From the NCBI RefSeq assembly GCF_009495355.1, contig NZ_VZAD01000036.1:1-56667 (forward strand): a DNA stretch of 56,667 bases, given 5' to 3'. The stretch is from Segatella copri. Lineage in GTDB: Bacteria; Bacteroidota; Bacteroidia; Bacteroidales; Bacteroidaceae. The notes under the pieces are model-generated. The model was not told the origin of the DNA. It saw nothing but the letters and a program-made list of their open reading frames with translations, and searched no databases. Every line of letters begins with the position of its first letter. Within the stretch, counting starts at the first letter, position 1. A program made the translations under genes and the position numbers. Positions 33,460 to 42,109 of this stretch are shown here, piece after piece.

Positions 33460-34809
33460 ATGAAAGTTGACGGCTATAAAAATATTACTATTGCCACTAT
33501 ATTTGCTGTGTTTTTATTGCAAACGATATGGTTGTATAATTCTTTCAGTGTGGCTGTAAATAAGTTGACAGCGGATGTAAACGCTTTTTTTATTCAATGT
33601 CTCTTTAAGGAGTTAGACGGCAGATTTGCAAATATCCCACCAGATGCTCAAATTCAAGGTTCTAATAACCCGAATCCGAAATACGATAATTATGAATACA
33701 TCAATAATGGCATATTCAACTTGTGCCATAAAGATGTCAATTTTCATCAATTAACAAAGATACTCAGTCGAAATATCAAGCAAACTAACATGCCTAATAC
33801 TTATATACTATATAAAGTAACTAATAAGAAAAAGTCAATAGTATATAAAAATAATAGCTTTTATACAACTAAGATTGGAGCTATAAAATCAGAAATTATC
33901 CCGACAAGGATAGATGGTTCACAAGGCATTCAAATAGAATTTGCAAATCCTATTTCCTTATACTTTCATGAACTTGGACTTCTAATTTTTATAAGCTTCA
34001 TTCTCTGCATTTTAGCATTTACATGTATTATGAAGCAAGTTGCAATTATTCGAACCCAACAAAAAAATGCAAGAATACAAAAGGATTTTAGTTATGCTAT
34101 GATACATGATATGAAAACTCCATTGTCAACTATTAGTATGGGGATTAATACTCTTACTGTTCCTTCTGTTGGAGAAAATAAAAAGTTGAGAACAAAATAT
34201 CTAACAGTTATAAGAAATGAGAATAAACATTTGTATCAATTAATAAATAGAATCCTTACTATTTCTAAGTTTGAATCAGGAAAACTTATATTAAATAAGA
34301 CTATTATAAACTTAGAACAACTATTAAATAATATAGAAGGAAATTTTGAAGTAAACTCACAGAAAAATATTACATTCAAAAATATTATAAATGAATCACT
34401 GGTGTTTGCAGACGAAGAATATTTAAATGAAGTCTTTTATAACCTAATAGACAACTCTATAAAATATTCTAAAAGCACAGTTTATATAGAAATTACTTCT
34501 TATAGAGTAGAAAATGGTGTAAATATCCGGGTGAAGGATAATGGCATGGGCATATCCAGAGAAGACCAACAAATTATCTTTGATAAATTTGAACGAGCTT
34601 CCGCTTCTAAACGCACATTTACTAAAGGTGGTGCTTCTGGATTTGGGTTAGGTCTAAACTATGTTCTTCATGTATTAGAGGCACATCACGGTATGGTAAC
34701 TGTAGATAGTGAACTCGGAAAATATACCGAGTTCACCATATTCTTGCCAGATCAAGATGCAAGCAATGGGGGGGGTGAAGAAGAAGGATTAGATGGACTC
34801 TATCAATGA
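33460..34809 (+). CDS. Sensor histidine kinase
   Basis: 449-aa membrane sensor. TM1 is near residues 8-27, an extracytoplasmic domain spans about 28-170, and TM2 is near 171-191. H-box AMIHDMKTPLST has His216. The ATPase has NLIDNSIKYS, DNGMGISREDQ and GFGLGLNYVLH. ATG 33460 is chosen over an upstream TTG because the -7 box ends at 33453. The last codons include an eight-G tract (34768-34775) that could shift the frame. It overlaps the convergent regulator by 21 bp and probably senses the peptide or envelope stress. Confidence 0.93.
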   Translation: MKVDGYKNITIATIFAVFLLQTIWLYNSFSVAVNKLTADVNAFFIQCLFKELDGRFANIPPDAQIQGSNNPNPKYDNYEYINNGIFNLCHKDVNFHQLTKILSRNIKQTNMPNTYILYKVTNKKKSIVYKNNSFYTTKIGAIKSEIIPTRIDGSQGIQIEFANPISLYFHELGLLIFISFILCILAFTCIMKQVAIIRTQQKNARIQKDFSYAMIHDMKTPLSTISMGINTLTVPSVGENKKLRTKYLTVIRNENKHLYQLINRILTISKFESGKLILNKTIINLEQLLNNIEGNFEVNSQKNITFKNIINESLVFADEEYLNEVFYNLIDNSIKYSKSTVYIEITSYRVENGVNIRVKDNGMGISREDQQIIFDKFERASASKRTFTKGGASGFGLGLNYVLHVLEAHHGMVTVDSELGKYTEFTIFLPDQDASNGGGEEEGLDGLYQ

Positions 34810-35499
34810 AAAGCCTACACCACGTGTGGTCTCTATTTGCACAAACGGGTCTATTTGAAGATCTTTTCGAAGGTTTGTTATGACAACATCAAGTCGTCGG
34901 GCAAGATAGAATTCTTTCTCGTCACTTCCCCAAAGGATATTCTGTATGGTCTCCCGCTTGATGATTGCATTTTTGTTCTTGGCAAGAAGTTCTAATGTCT
35001 TTGATTCTTGTCGTCCCAATTTCAAGCAGATTTTTCCATCTTCATCCTTTAAACATGTGTGTTCTGGATCCAATATGTGTTTGCCAATCTTGACGCAATT
35101 CGAGACGTTGCGCCTTTCTATTCCTCCTTTGAGTTTTAGCAATGCCTTGACATGACAATCAAGTTCCTCTGGCACAAAAGGTTTCTTGATATATTCATCA
35201 ACACCAACATTATACCCTTCTTTCAGTTTGGACGGCGAAGTGAGGTTGGTGGTAAACATAATGATGGTCTCGCCATCTAATTCACGGATATGCTTTACCA
35301 TGTCAATGCCGTTCATGATAGGCATGTCAATATCTGAGATGATAACATCAGGCTTGAATGTTTCCCAAGCCTTGATACCATCTTTACCGTTGCAGGCAGT
35401 TATAATCTCGTAACCACCAACGACATCTTCCAACGTATTTTTCTCGACAAATGCGAGATTCCCGTCATCTTCCACCAGAAGTAATTTTATGTCTGCCAT
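34789..35499 (-). CDS. OmpR-family response regulator
   Basis: 236 aa: an N-terminal receiver with DD at 11-12, phospho-acceptor D56 (IISDIDMP) and Lys near 105 (IKKPF), then a winged-helix DNA-binding domain (about 140-236) ending LDVVITNLRKDLQIDPFVQI and TTRGVGFSLI. It is convergent with the kinase, not in its operon. It is the only DNA-binding protein in the island, so it probably controls the peptide genes. Confidence 0.93.
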   Translation of the reverse strand: MADIKLLLVEDDGNLAFVEKNTLEDVVGGYEIITACNGKDGIKAWETFKPDVIISDIDMPIMNGIDMVKHIRELDGETIIMFTTNLTSPSKLKEGYNVGVDEYIKKPFVPEELDCHVKALLKLKGGIERRNVSNCVKIGKHILDPEHTCLKDEDGKICLKLGRQESKTLELLAKNKNAIIKRETIQNILWGSDEKEFYLARRLDVVITNLRKDLQIDPFVQIETTRGVGFSLIESI

Positions 35500-35529
35500 T
35501 TGTTAGTCTTTCTATTTGATTGATGATGC

Positions 35530-35537
35530 CAAAGATA
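35530..35537 (-). promoter_or_regulatory. -7 box for the response regulator
   Basis: TATCTTTG on the minus strand, 30 bp upstream of the regulator ATG. No clear -33 box. Confidence 0.5.
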
Positions 35538-35667
35538 CGAAAATAAATCCTGATAGCGGCATCAATCAGAGATTATTTTCGTGAAATATAAGCATTTAAA
35601 AACAGACCTTACTTTAAAGTAGACTCTGTTTACGAACTATTGTCTAATCGTTGATAGTTTCTATTTC

Positions 35668-36513
35668 TTACAATTTGGCTGGGTCATAAAACTGTAGTTT
35701 CTTCATTTCTGCTTGTTCTTCGGACGGCAGGAGTGGCAATCCATGGACTGATATATAGTTTTCTATCGCTTGAGTAGCTTCTTGCGGTTGCAGATTAATG
35801 CCTGATTCTTTCTTCTTTTCATCTACATATTCTTGTTCCGTAATAAACAATTCTGTAACAACGTGAATTAACTGTTTATGAGAATCCTTTTTATGCCAAT
35901 AATTGTAACTTTGATCAGTTTTCTGAAAGATCAAGTTTTTAAAGGAATAATAATCCTCATCACTTAATCGGTATGCCTCCGTGAATTTGTCACTTACTAT
36001 TTCCTGCGAATAACCAAATATATTTTGAGAAAGCTTGTCATATGTAGGCACCATATCCATTTCTATCGTACAGCATTTACGGATAGAATCAGTTGTTATT
36101 CTTCCTATAGTTTGGCTCTTCTTTTTAATATATCCAACATTAGCAGAATCTTGAATAGTATACTTTTTACGACATTCCTCTATAAAAGTTGTTCCTTCTG
36201 GCCACGGACGAAATGTTGCTTGATCGCTAAGCATAAAGGCCCTTTTCTTATCTTTACTAATAAGCTCTTCATTTCTTAGATAACGACAGCCATATTTTCT
36301 TAAATATACTTTTTCATTTTTTAGATTGATATAGTATTCCACGATACCATCCACGTAATACTTAAGCAAAGAATCATTGTGTTGATAACTACGATAATAT
36401 CCCTTTAATCTTACAAACTTAGGTTGTTTACCACTTATTGTGACATCTTGTAATTTTACCTGCCCTAATACCTTTAGCGGTAGAAGCAATAAAACTAAAT
36501 ACAAATATTTCAT
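35668..36513 (-). CDS. Secreted hypothetical protein
   Basis: 281 aa with a signal peptide (MKYLYLVLLLLPLKVLG) and no further helix. The mature part is rich in Tyr, Lys and Asp, with YRSYQHNDSLLKYYVDGIVE near residue 40 and paired Cys (KCC). I do not recognise a family. It lies in the AT-rich island next to the two-component system and has its own -7 box (TAACTTTG, minus strand, 36554-36547). It could be a periplasmic sensor partner or an unrelated passenger. Confidence 0.7.
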   Translation of the reverse strand: MKYLYLVLLLLPLKVLGQVKLQDVTISGKQPKFVRLKGYYRSYQHNDSLLKYYVDGIVEYYINLKNEKVYLRKYGCRYLRNEELISKDKKRAFMLSDQATFRPWPEGTTFIEECRKKYTIQDSANVGYIKKKSQTIGRITTDSIRKCCTIEMDMVPTYDKLSQNIFGYSQEIVSDKFTEAYRLSDEDYYSFKNLIFQKTDQSYNYWHKKDSHKQLIHVVTELFITEQEYVDEKKKESGINLQPQEATQAIENYISVHGLPLLPSEEQAEMKKLQFYDPAKL

Positions 36514-36663
36514 AATTTAATAATTGTTGAATTCCGTTGTCGCCTGCAAAGTTACAATAATTTGCGAATACCTTTTGTTAGCTAATTGTTAGATTTATGT
36601 TAATTGTGCACACTTTAAAAAGTCAGAACACAATCAATCTGAAGTTCAGAAGTTATAGAATTT

Positions 36664-36736
36664 AAAGAAGTTATCACTCCCTTCGGTCGTCGGTAAAAGT
36701 TATAGCCAATAGCCTTGGAGTGGGAATGTTTAGTGT
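36664..36736. repeat. Dispersed repeat, copy 2 (first copy near 7027)
   Basis: Shares GAAGTTATCACT, CCTTCGGTCG, AGTTA, CCTTGGAG and AATGTTTAGTGT, in order, with 7027-7096. It lies between the hypothetical gene and the terminator of the M23 gene. Confidence 0.75.
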
Positions 36737-36740
36737 ACGA

Positions 36741-36776
36741 AAAAGCAGGAATTCCTATTGGGGAACTCCTGCTTTT
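36741..36776 (-). terminator. Hairpin terminator of the M23 peptidase gene
   Basis: AAAAGCAGGAATTCC pairs with GGAACTCCTGCTTTT with one mismatch. On the minus strand the stem ends in a T-run (GCTTTTTCG), as in an intrinsic terminator. It lies 66 bp after the peptidase stop codon. Confidence 0.75.
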
Positions 36777-36841
36777 GTATTTATTGTATGAAAGTTTATT
36801 TTGCTATGTTATGCCGGGCAGTCTGTCGGATGATGACAGAA

Positions 36842-37789
36842 TTATGAATATCTGATAATCTGTCCAGGAGTAAGCTTCTTGTCCTTCTTGTAACCATTGA
36901 GGCGGCAGATCTTCTCAACACTTACGCCACGCTTCTCGGCAATAGAGTTGAGAGTCTCGCCGTACTTAACCTTGTGGTAAAGCTTCTCGCCACTTGCGCT
37001 GGCTTCGTATCTGCCCACAGAGCCTCCGTTGACTTGCTCGCGTGTGTAGCCACCGTTGCCCACTTTTCCACGAACCGAGTTGGCTGCAATGCCCTCGTGC
37101 TCGTATGTGTTACGGTTGAAGTCATAGTAGTCGCCCACTACGTCCTGGTTGCGGAAGTCGAACATCAAGGCAGGGTTCAGTGCTACGCCGCAAAGGCGAG
37201 TCTCAAAGTGGAGGTGCGAACCTGTGCTTCGACCGGTATTTCCACCGAGTCCTATCACTTCGCCGGCTCTTACGTCCTGATTCTCTTCTACGAGCTGTGC
37301 AGAAAGGTGACCGTAGATAGTCTCCAGTCCGTTGTTGTGACGAATAACGATGTATTTGCCGTATCCGCCTCTCTCATATCTTACGATACGTACTTTTCCT
37401 GAGAAGGCAGCACGTATGGTGTCGCCGATATATACTTTGATGTCCATACCCTTGTGGCTACGGCCAAATTGCGCACGATAACCGAAGTTGCTGGTTACCA
37501 CGCGGCTCTGGGTAGGCATACAGAAATGACGAAGGTCTATACGGAAATGCTCAGGCAGCGATGTGGCTTTGTGAGCGTATTTATTGGAGAAATCTTCATA
37601 GAGTTCGCTGGCTGGGTTCTCACGCTCTTCCATCTGGCGATAATGAGAGATGGCTAAAGTGTCGAGCGACTTCATTCGATGATCTACCGGTGCCTGACGT
37701 GCCAGAAGGTCTTGAGCCTGAGTGGGCACGGCAGCGAGGGACAATAATACTCCTACAAAGATTTTACTTATCTTGCTTTTTAAACTCAT
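36842..37789 (-). CDS. M23 peptidase with C-terminal LysM domain
   Basis: 315-aa exported peptidoglycan endopeptidase or regulator. A signal peptide (VGVLLSLAAVPTQAQ) is followed by the M23 domain with zinc motifs RSHKGMDIK (HxxxD, near residue 115), YGHLS and HLHFETRL (HxH, near 195). A LysM repeat (KVKYGETLNSIAEKRGVSVEKICRLNG in two halves) ends the protein. Its -7 box TATATTTG (minus strand, 37913-37906) lies about 115 bp upstream. It probably acts in cell-wall growth or division. Confidence 0.93.
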   Translation of the reverse strand: MSLKSKISKIFVGVLLSLAAVPTQAQDLLARQAPVDHRMKSLDTLAISHYRQMEERENPASELYEDFSNKYAHKATSLPEHFRIDLRHFCMPTQSRVVTSNFGYRAQFGRSHKGMDIKVYIGDTIRAAFSGKVRIVRYERGGYGKYIVIRHNNGLETIYGHLSAQLVEENQDVRAGEVIGLGGNTGRSTGSHLHFETRLCGVALNPALMFDFRNQDVVGDYYDFNRNTYEHEGIAANSVRGKVGNGGYTREQVNGGSVGRYEASASGEKLYHKVKYGETLNSIAEKRGVSVEKICRLNGYKKDKKLTPGQIIRYS

Positions 37790-37905
37790 AATTCTAAATT
37801 AATACTCTTTTAGGTTGGTCGTTTAGCATACAGAACAATAAGAATTCTGTACGGAAAATCGCAATGCAAAGTGCTCTAAGATGCGATTTTGTTATATAGA
37901 CGTTG

Positions 37906-37913
37906 CAAATATA
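37906..37913 (-). promoter_or_regulatory. -7 box for the M23 peptidase gene
   Basis: TATATTTG on the minus strand. The gap 37790-38124 otherwise holds AT-rich sequence with no gene that I can support. Confidence 0.5.
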
Positions 37914-38124
37914 ACAAAAATAATTCAAATAACCTAATGGATTAACATAAATTATTCGGTCTTTAACATGCTCGTTTTCACTCGGATAGCTTTCGAATGC
38001 AGTTTATATATAGGCGAATTGGCATAATTATTGCATGAAAAGTCGAAAGCAGAATTTAACATTTTTTCGGTTTCTCGTTTTTCCTTTTTTTTACTCTTGT
38101 TGGATATCGCTGTTCTTTTGTAAT

Positions 38125-38526
38125 TTATCCATTTTTCAGATATCTGAGCAGAGCTACGGCAGGTGAATGTCCCATGAAGATGTACTTCTTTACCTCCGGA
38201 CTTGTGAAGTGGTTGCACTGTGTATAGGCTTTATAGAGTTCATCGAGATTGATGGTAAATTCCTTGCCCGAGCTTTCTCTTATACCGATGATCATCTTGG
38301 CGGTGACGTGCAGTCGGATGTATCTGATGCCTGTTACGCTTTCTATCTCTTTGATGCCTATGAGCTTTTCTCTCATTTCCTCCTTGGTCAGGTCGGGCCG
38401 TGGCTCTGGCTCGCGAACCAGTGGTTTGCGACCACACTTCTTGGGTGTGGAGACAGGCACAGTGGCTGGCGTGGTGGGCATGTCGGGGAAGAGGTTTCCT
38501 TCAGATGTTTGTTCTTTTATTGCCAT
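38125..38526 (-). CDS. Conserved-looking hypothetical protein
   Basis: 133 aa. The first 50 residues are Pro/Thr-rich and look disordered (PTTPATVPVSTPKKCGRKP), and the rest is a compact alpha/beta region with IRYIRLHVTAKMIIGIRE and SPEVKKYIFMGHSPAVALLR. The start at 38526 is preferred because an upstream frame would overlap recG. It follows recG by 59 bp on the same strand. I do not recognise the family. Confidence 0.65.
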   Translation of the reverse strand: MAIKEQTSEGNLFPDMPTTPATVPVSTPKKCGRKPLVREPEPRPDLTKEEMREKLIGIKEIESVTGIRYIRLHVTAKMIIGIRESSGKEFTINLDELYKAYTQCNHFTSPEVKKYIFMGHSPAVALLRYLKNG

Positions 38527-38585
38527 TTTTGCTTCTGTTTTACTTGATGTTGATAGCCTGTGTTGTCTGGTTGAGGGGGCTGCCG

Positions 38586-40682
38586 CTAACTGATGGCAGC
38601 CCAGTTGATGTTGGTTTTCTTCAGCTCTCTGAGCCTCGACCATAGTGGTGCGTACTGGGGAAGACTGCATTGCGGATCGGCCTCGATAACAGCTTGCGCC
38701 TCCTGTCTTGCCAGTTGCACAAGTTGACCATCGCGTGCTATGTTGGCTATCTTCAGGTCGAAGGCTATTCCGCTTTGCTGCGTTCCCTCCAGGTCGCCAG
38801 GGCCTCGAAGCTTCAGGTCGGCTTCAGCTATTCGGAATCCATCATTGGTGTCGCACATGATGTCGATTCGCTTTCTTGTATCCTCGCTCAACTTGTAGTT
38901 GGTTACCAGGATGCAGTAGCTTTGGTCGCTTCCTCGTCCTACTCGTCCTCTGAGCTGGTGTAGCTGAGAGAGTCCGAATCGCTGCGCATCCAGAATCACC
39001 ATGACCGAGGCGTTGGGCACATTGACGCCTACCTCGATGACGGTTGTGGCAACGAGTATCTGGGTTTCGCCCTTCACAAACTTCTCCATCTCAGTTTCCT
39101 TCTCTGCAGGTTTCATCTTGCCGTGCACTTTGCTGAGGTTGTAGTCGGGGAAGGCTTCCTTGAGAGTCTCGAAGCCTTCTTCCAGGTTTTTCAGATCGCT
39201 CTTCTCGCTCTCTTTGATGAGCGGAAATACGATGTAGACCTGTCGCCCCATGTTGATCTGGCGTCTGATGCTCTGATAGAGAGAGGTCAGTTGGGTGTCG
39301 AACTTATGCAGCGTCTGTATGGGTTTTCTGCCAGGCGGCAGTTCGTCGATGACACTTACATCCAGGTCGCCGTATATAGTCATGGCAAGGGTGCGTGGTA
39401 TAGGGGTTGCCGTCATGACCAATACATGCGGCGGATTCAGGCTCTTGCTCCATAGCTTGGCTCTTTGTGCCACACCGAAGCGATGCTGTTCGTCGATGAC
39501 AGCCAGTCCTAAGTGTGCAAACTGCACGGTTTCTTCTATGATGGCATGAGTTCCCACCAATATCTGCACCTCTCCGCAAGCCAATGCGTCGAGTATGGCC
39601 TGTCGCTTTTTGCCTTTTACGATGCCCGTCAGCAGTTCCACCCTGATGTCCATCCCCTTCAGAAACTCCCTGATGGTTTGCAGATGCTGTTCTGCCAAGA
39701 TTTCGGTAGGAGCCATCATGCAGGCCTGGAATCCATTGTCGAGTGCGATGAGCATGGTCATCAGTGCCACGAGTGTCTTGCCCGATCCTACATCTCCCTG
39801 CAGAAGTCTGTTCATCTGTTTGCCGCTGCACATGTCGGCGCGTATCTCATGCATCACCCGCTTTTGTGCTCCGGTAAGACTGAAAGGCAGGTTGTTCGCA
39901 TAGAAACTGTTGAATATCTCTCCCACACGGTTGAACACGTATCCCCGGTATTTGCGTCGCTGGTCGCTCGCGTACCTTAATATATTGAGTTGCACGTAGA
40001 ACAGCTCCTCAAACTTCAGCCGCACCTGTGCCTTCTGCAGTTCCTGATGAGAGTGTGGATAATGTATGTTGCGGAAGGCCTCGTCGCGTGAGACAAGGTG
40101 CAGACGATGGGTGATAAAGTCGGGCAGGGTTTCTGGCAGGGCAGGAAGCTTCTCTATCAGCGCCTTGGCTATCTTCTCTATGGCGCGCGATGTAAGCCCC
40201 ATCTTTTTCATCTTTTCGGTGGTGCCATAGTAGGGCTGCATGCCCATGTCGGAGAGTTGCAGCGACTGTGCGTCGTCGATATCGGGGTGAGCAAACTGGA
40301 AACGTCCGCCATAAAGCGTTGGCTTGCCGAAAACAATGTATTCGGTATCGGTCTTGTAAGTCTTGTAGATGTATTGTGCGCCGCGAAACCAAACTAAGTC
40401 AGCTACTCCGAATCCGTCGGAGAAGTGGGCTACTACCCGTTTGTTGCGTTTTCCCATGTCGAATTCCTCGAAACAGAGAATCCTTCCCTTTATCTGTACA
40501 AAGGGCATTTCCGGTGTCAGCTCGCTGATGTGGAACACCTTGGTGCGGTCTACATATTTATAAGGATAGTATTCCAGCAAGTCACCATACGAGCAGATGC
40601 CGAGCTCCTTGCTCAGAATCTCTTTCTTCTTAGGACCTACGCCAGGCAGGTACATGATGTCTTGGTCTAAAATACTACTCAT
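38586..40682 (-). CDS. recG: ATP-dependent DNA helicase RecG
   Basis: 698-aa branch-migration helicase for stalled forks and Holliday junctions. The N-terminal wedge domain is residues 1-260; Walker A LLQGDVGSGKTLVA is near 295, the DExH-type box is VIDEQHRFGVAQR near 395, and helicase C motifs are near 520-580 with the LHQLRGRVGRG motif VI. Length is typical. It is downstream of ispD, after a GAGTGAAGAAT tandem repeat. Confidence 0.96.
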   Translation of the reverse strand: MSSILDQDIMYLPGVGPKKKEILSKELGICSYGDLLEYYPYKYVDRTKVFHISELTPEMPFVQIKGRILCFEEFDMGKRNKRVVAHFSDGFGVADLVWFRGAQYIYKTYKTDTEYIVFGKPTLYGGRFQFAHPDIDDAQSLQLSDMGMQPYYGTTEKMKKMGLTSRAIEKIAKALIEKLPALPETLPDFITHRLHLVSRDEAFRNIHYPHSHQELQKAQVRLKFEELFYVQLNILRYASDQRRKYRGYVFNRVGEIFNSFYANNLPFSLTGAQKRVMHEIRADMCSGKQMNRLLQGDVGSGKTLVALMTMLIALDNGFQACMMAPTEILAEQHLQTIREFLKGMDIRVELLTGIVKGKKRQAILDALACGEVQILVGTHAIIEETVQFAHLGLAVIDEQHRFGVAQRAKLWSKSLNPPHVLVMTATPIPRTLAMTIYGDLDVSVIDELPPGRKPIQTLHKFDTQLTSLYQSIRRQINMGRQVYIVFPLIKESEKSDLKNLEEGFETLKEAFPDYNLSKVHGKMKPAEKETEMEKFVKGETQILVATTVIEVGVNVPNASVMVILDAQRFGLSQLHQLRGRVGRGSDQSYCILVTNYKLSEDTRKRIDIMCDTNDGFRIAEADLKLRGPGDLEGTQQSGIAFDLKIANIARDGQLVQLARQEAQAVIEADPQCSLPQYAPLWSRLRELKKTNINWAAIS

Positions 40683-40688
40683 TTTTTT

Positions 40689-40747
40689 AAGTGAAGAGTG
40701 AAGAATGAAGAGTGAAGAATGAAGAGTGAAGAATGAAGAGTGAAGAA
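40689..40747. repeat. 14-bp tandem repeat between ispD and recG
   Basis: Four copies of GAAGAGTGAAGAAT, upstream of recG. The same motif appears singly or in pairs near 16865, 20540 and 43008. Confidence 0.8.
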
Positions 40748-40758
40748 TTCCCTTGTTC

Positions 40759-41430
40759 TTATTCTGCTAATAGGGCTTCTGCCACCTTGATGTCGAAGGG
40801 GGTTGTAATCTTGATATTTTCGCGGTTGCCTTCCACCATAGCTACCTGGCAACCTAAACTTTCCACCACCGAGGCATCGTCGGTAAACTGGGCCTTGTAA
40901 CCCTGATTGAAGGCTTGCTTGGCAAGAGCAATGTCGAAAGTCTGAGGAGTCTGTACCACACGATAGTCGTCGCGCATCACGTTTTTGCCTCCTCCACGCT
41001 GGTCTATATAGCGCAGTGTGTCGGTCACAGCATATACGGGTATGGCGGCATATTCCTCGCGGGCGGTCTCGTAGCATTCGTCTATGACTGAGGTTGATAC
41101 GAATGGGCGCACACCGTCGTGTATTCCCACCACTCCGTCGGCATCATCGGGAATAAGCGCCAGTCCGTTCTTTGATGACTGGAAGCGGGTGTCGCCACCA
41201 TTGGCTATCTGGTGCTTGATGTCGAAATGATGCTCTTCGCAAAGCTGGTGCCAGTATTCCTGCTGGCTCTCGGGCAACACAAGGATGATGTTGATGTCGG
41301 GGTTGTATTCGTAGAAGCGCTCTATAGTGCGCATCAGTATGGGCTTGCCGGCTACTGGCAGAAACTGCTTGGGCGTCTCTGTTCCCATGCGCAGTCCTTT
41401 GCCTCCGGCAACAATGATTACGTAATCCAT
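40759..41430 (-). CDS. ispD: 2-C-methyl-D-erythritol 4-phosphate cytidylyltransferase
   Basis: Third step of the MEP pathway: MEP plus CTP to CDP-ME. Residues 6-15 ([10 protein letters not shown]) are the nucleotide loop, [11 protein letters not shown] near 103 holds substrate contacts, and VVQTPQTFD near 155 is the conserved C-terminal motif. 223 aa is normal. It lies between the DJ-1 gene and recG on the minus strand. Confidence 0.95.
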   Translation of the reverse strand: MDYVIIVAGGKGLRMGTETPKQFLPVAGKPILMRTIERFYEYNPDINIILVLPESQQEYWHQLCEEHHFDIKHQIANGGDTRFQSSKNGLALIPDDADGVVGIHDGVRPFVSTSVIDECYETAREEYAAIPVYAVTDTLRYIDQRGGGKNVMRDDYRVVQTPQTFDIALAKQAFNQGYKAQFTDDASVVESLGCQVAMVEGNRENIKITTPFDIKVAEALLAE

Positions 41431-41452
41431 AATTTAAGTGAAGAGTTTTGAA

Positions 41453-42025
41453 TTATTTGTTGCTCATCAAGTGTGTGTACCTCATGCCTTTCTGCAGTTC
41501 TGCCACAGCCTCGTCGCCTACGAAGTAGCTCAATATCTTGTAGGCATAGGGCAGGGTAGCAGCCGGACCTTCACCTGTTATCACGTTGCCGTCCTCCTCA
41601 TACAGATGGCCAGTATACTCGGTGTCGGCAGCAAAGTATTGTTCAAAACCAGGATAGCAGGTAGCCTTCTTGCCGTTGAGGATGCCCGTGCTTGCCAATA
41701 CCATAGGGGCAGCACAGATGGCACCTATGCGCTTGCCGGCCTTGTGATGAGCGATGAGCGCCTGTCTCACGCCCTCGTGCTCGTTGAGATGAGTGCTGCC
41801 TGGCATTCCTCCTGGCAGCAAGAGCATGTCGGCATCGCCGAAGTCCTTCACGTCCTCAAAGCGCATGTCGGCTTTCAGTGTTACGCCATGAGAAGTTTCT
41901 ACCCATTCGCTGCCCGTAATGCTTACGGTCTTGATGTCTACACCACCTCTGCGAAGTATGTCTACCGGAGCCAAACCTTCGATTTCCTCGAAGCCATTGG
42001 CAAGAAATTCGTATACCTTTGCCAT
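41453..42025 (-). CDS. DJ-1/PfpI family protein
   Basis: 190-aa class I glutamine-amidotransferase-like protein. The start MAKVYEFLANGFEEIEGLAP and the nucleophile elbow GAICAAPMVLASTG (Cys near residue 105) are characteristic of the DJ-1 branch, with PGGMPGSTHL before it. Members act in carbonyl or oxidative stress; the exact activity is unknown. The start at 42025 is used because a longer frame would overlap nadK. Confidence 0.92.
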   Translation of the reverse strand: MAKVYEFLANGFEEIEGLAPVDILRRGGVDIKTVSITGSEWVETSHGVTLKADMRFEDVKDFGDADMLLLPGGMPGSTHLNEHEGVRQALIAHHKAGKRIGAICAAPMVLASTGILNGKKATCYPGFEQYFAADTEYTGHLYEEDGNVITGEGPAATLPYAYKILSYFVGDEAVAELQKGMRYTHLMSNK

Positions 42026-42066
42026 AATTTTATGTTCTTTTTGTCTGATTATTCGATTTATATTAT

Positions 42067-42082
42067 TACCTTTGCAAAAGTA
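42067..42082. promoter_or_regulatory. Back-to-back -7 boxes for nadK and the DJ-1 gene
   Basis: TACCTTTG (plus, 42067-42074) abuts TACTTTTG (minus, 42082-42075), forming a 16-bp near-palindrome. The two promoters overlap, so RNA polymerase probably cannot use both at once. Confidence 0.6.
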
Positions 42083-42109
42083 AGAATAATAATTGAAACA
42101 GCAAAATAA

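Noticed and set aside
37952..38218. Small minus-strand frame in the gap before the M23 gene
   Set aside because: It overlaps the real gene at 38125 in another frame and crosses the promoter region; no coding character.
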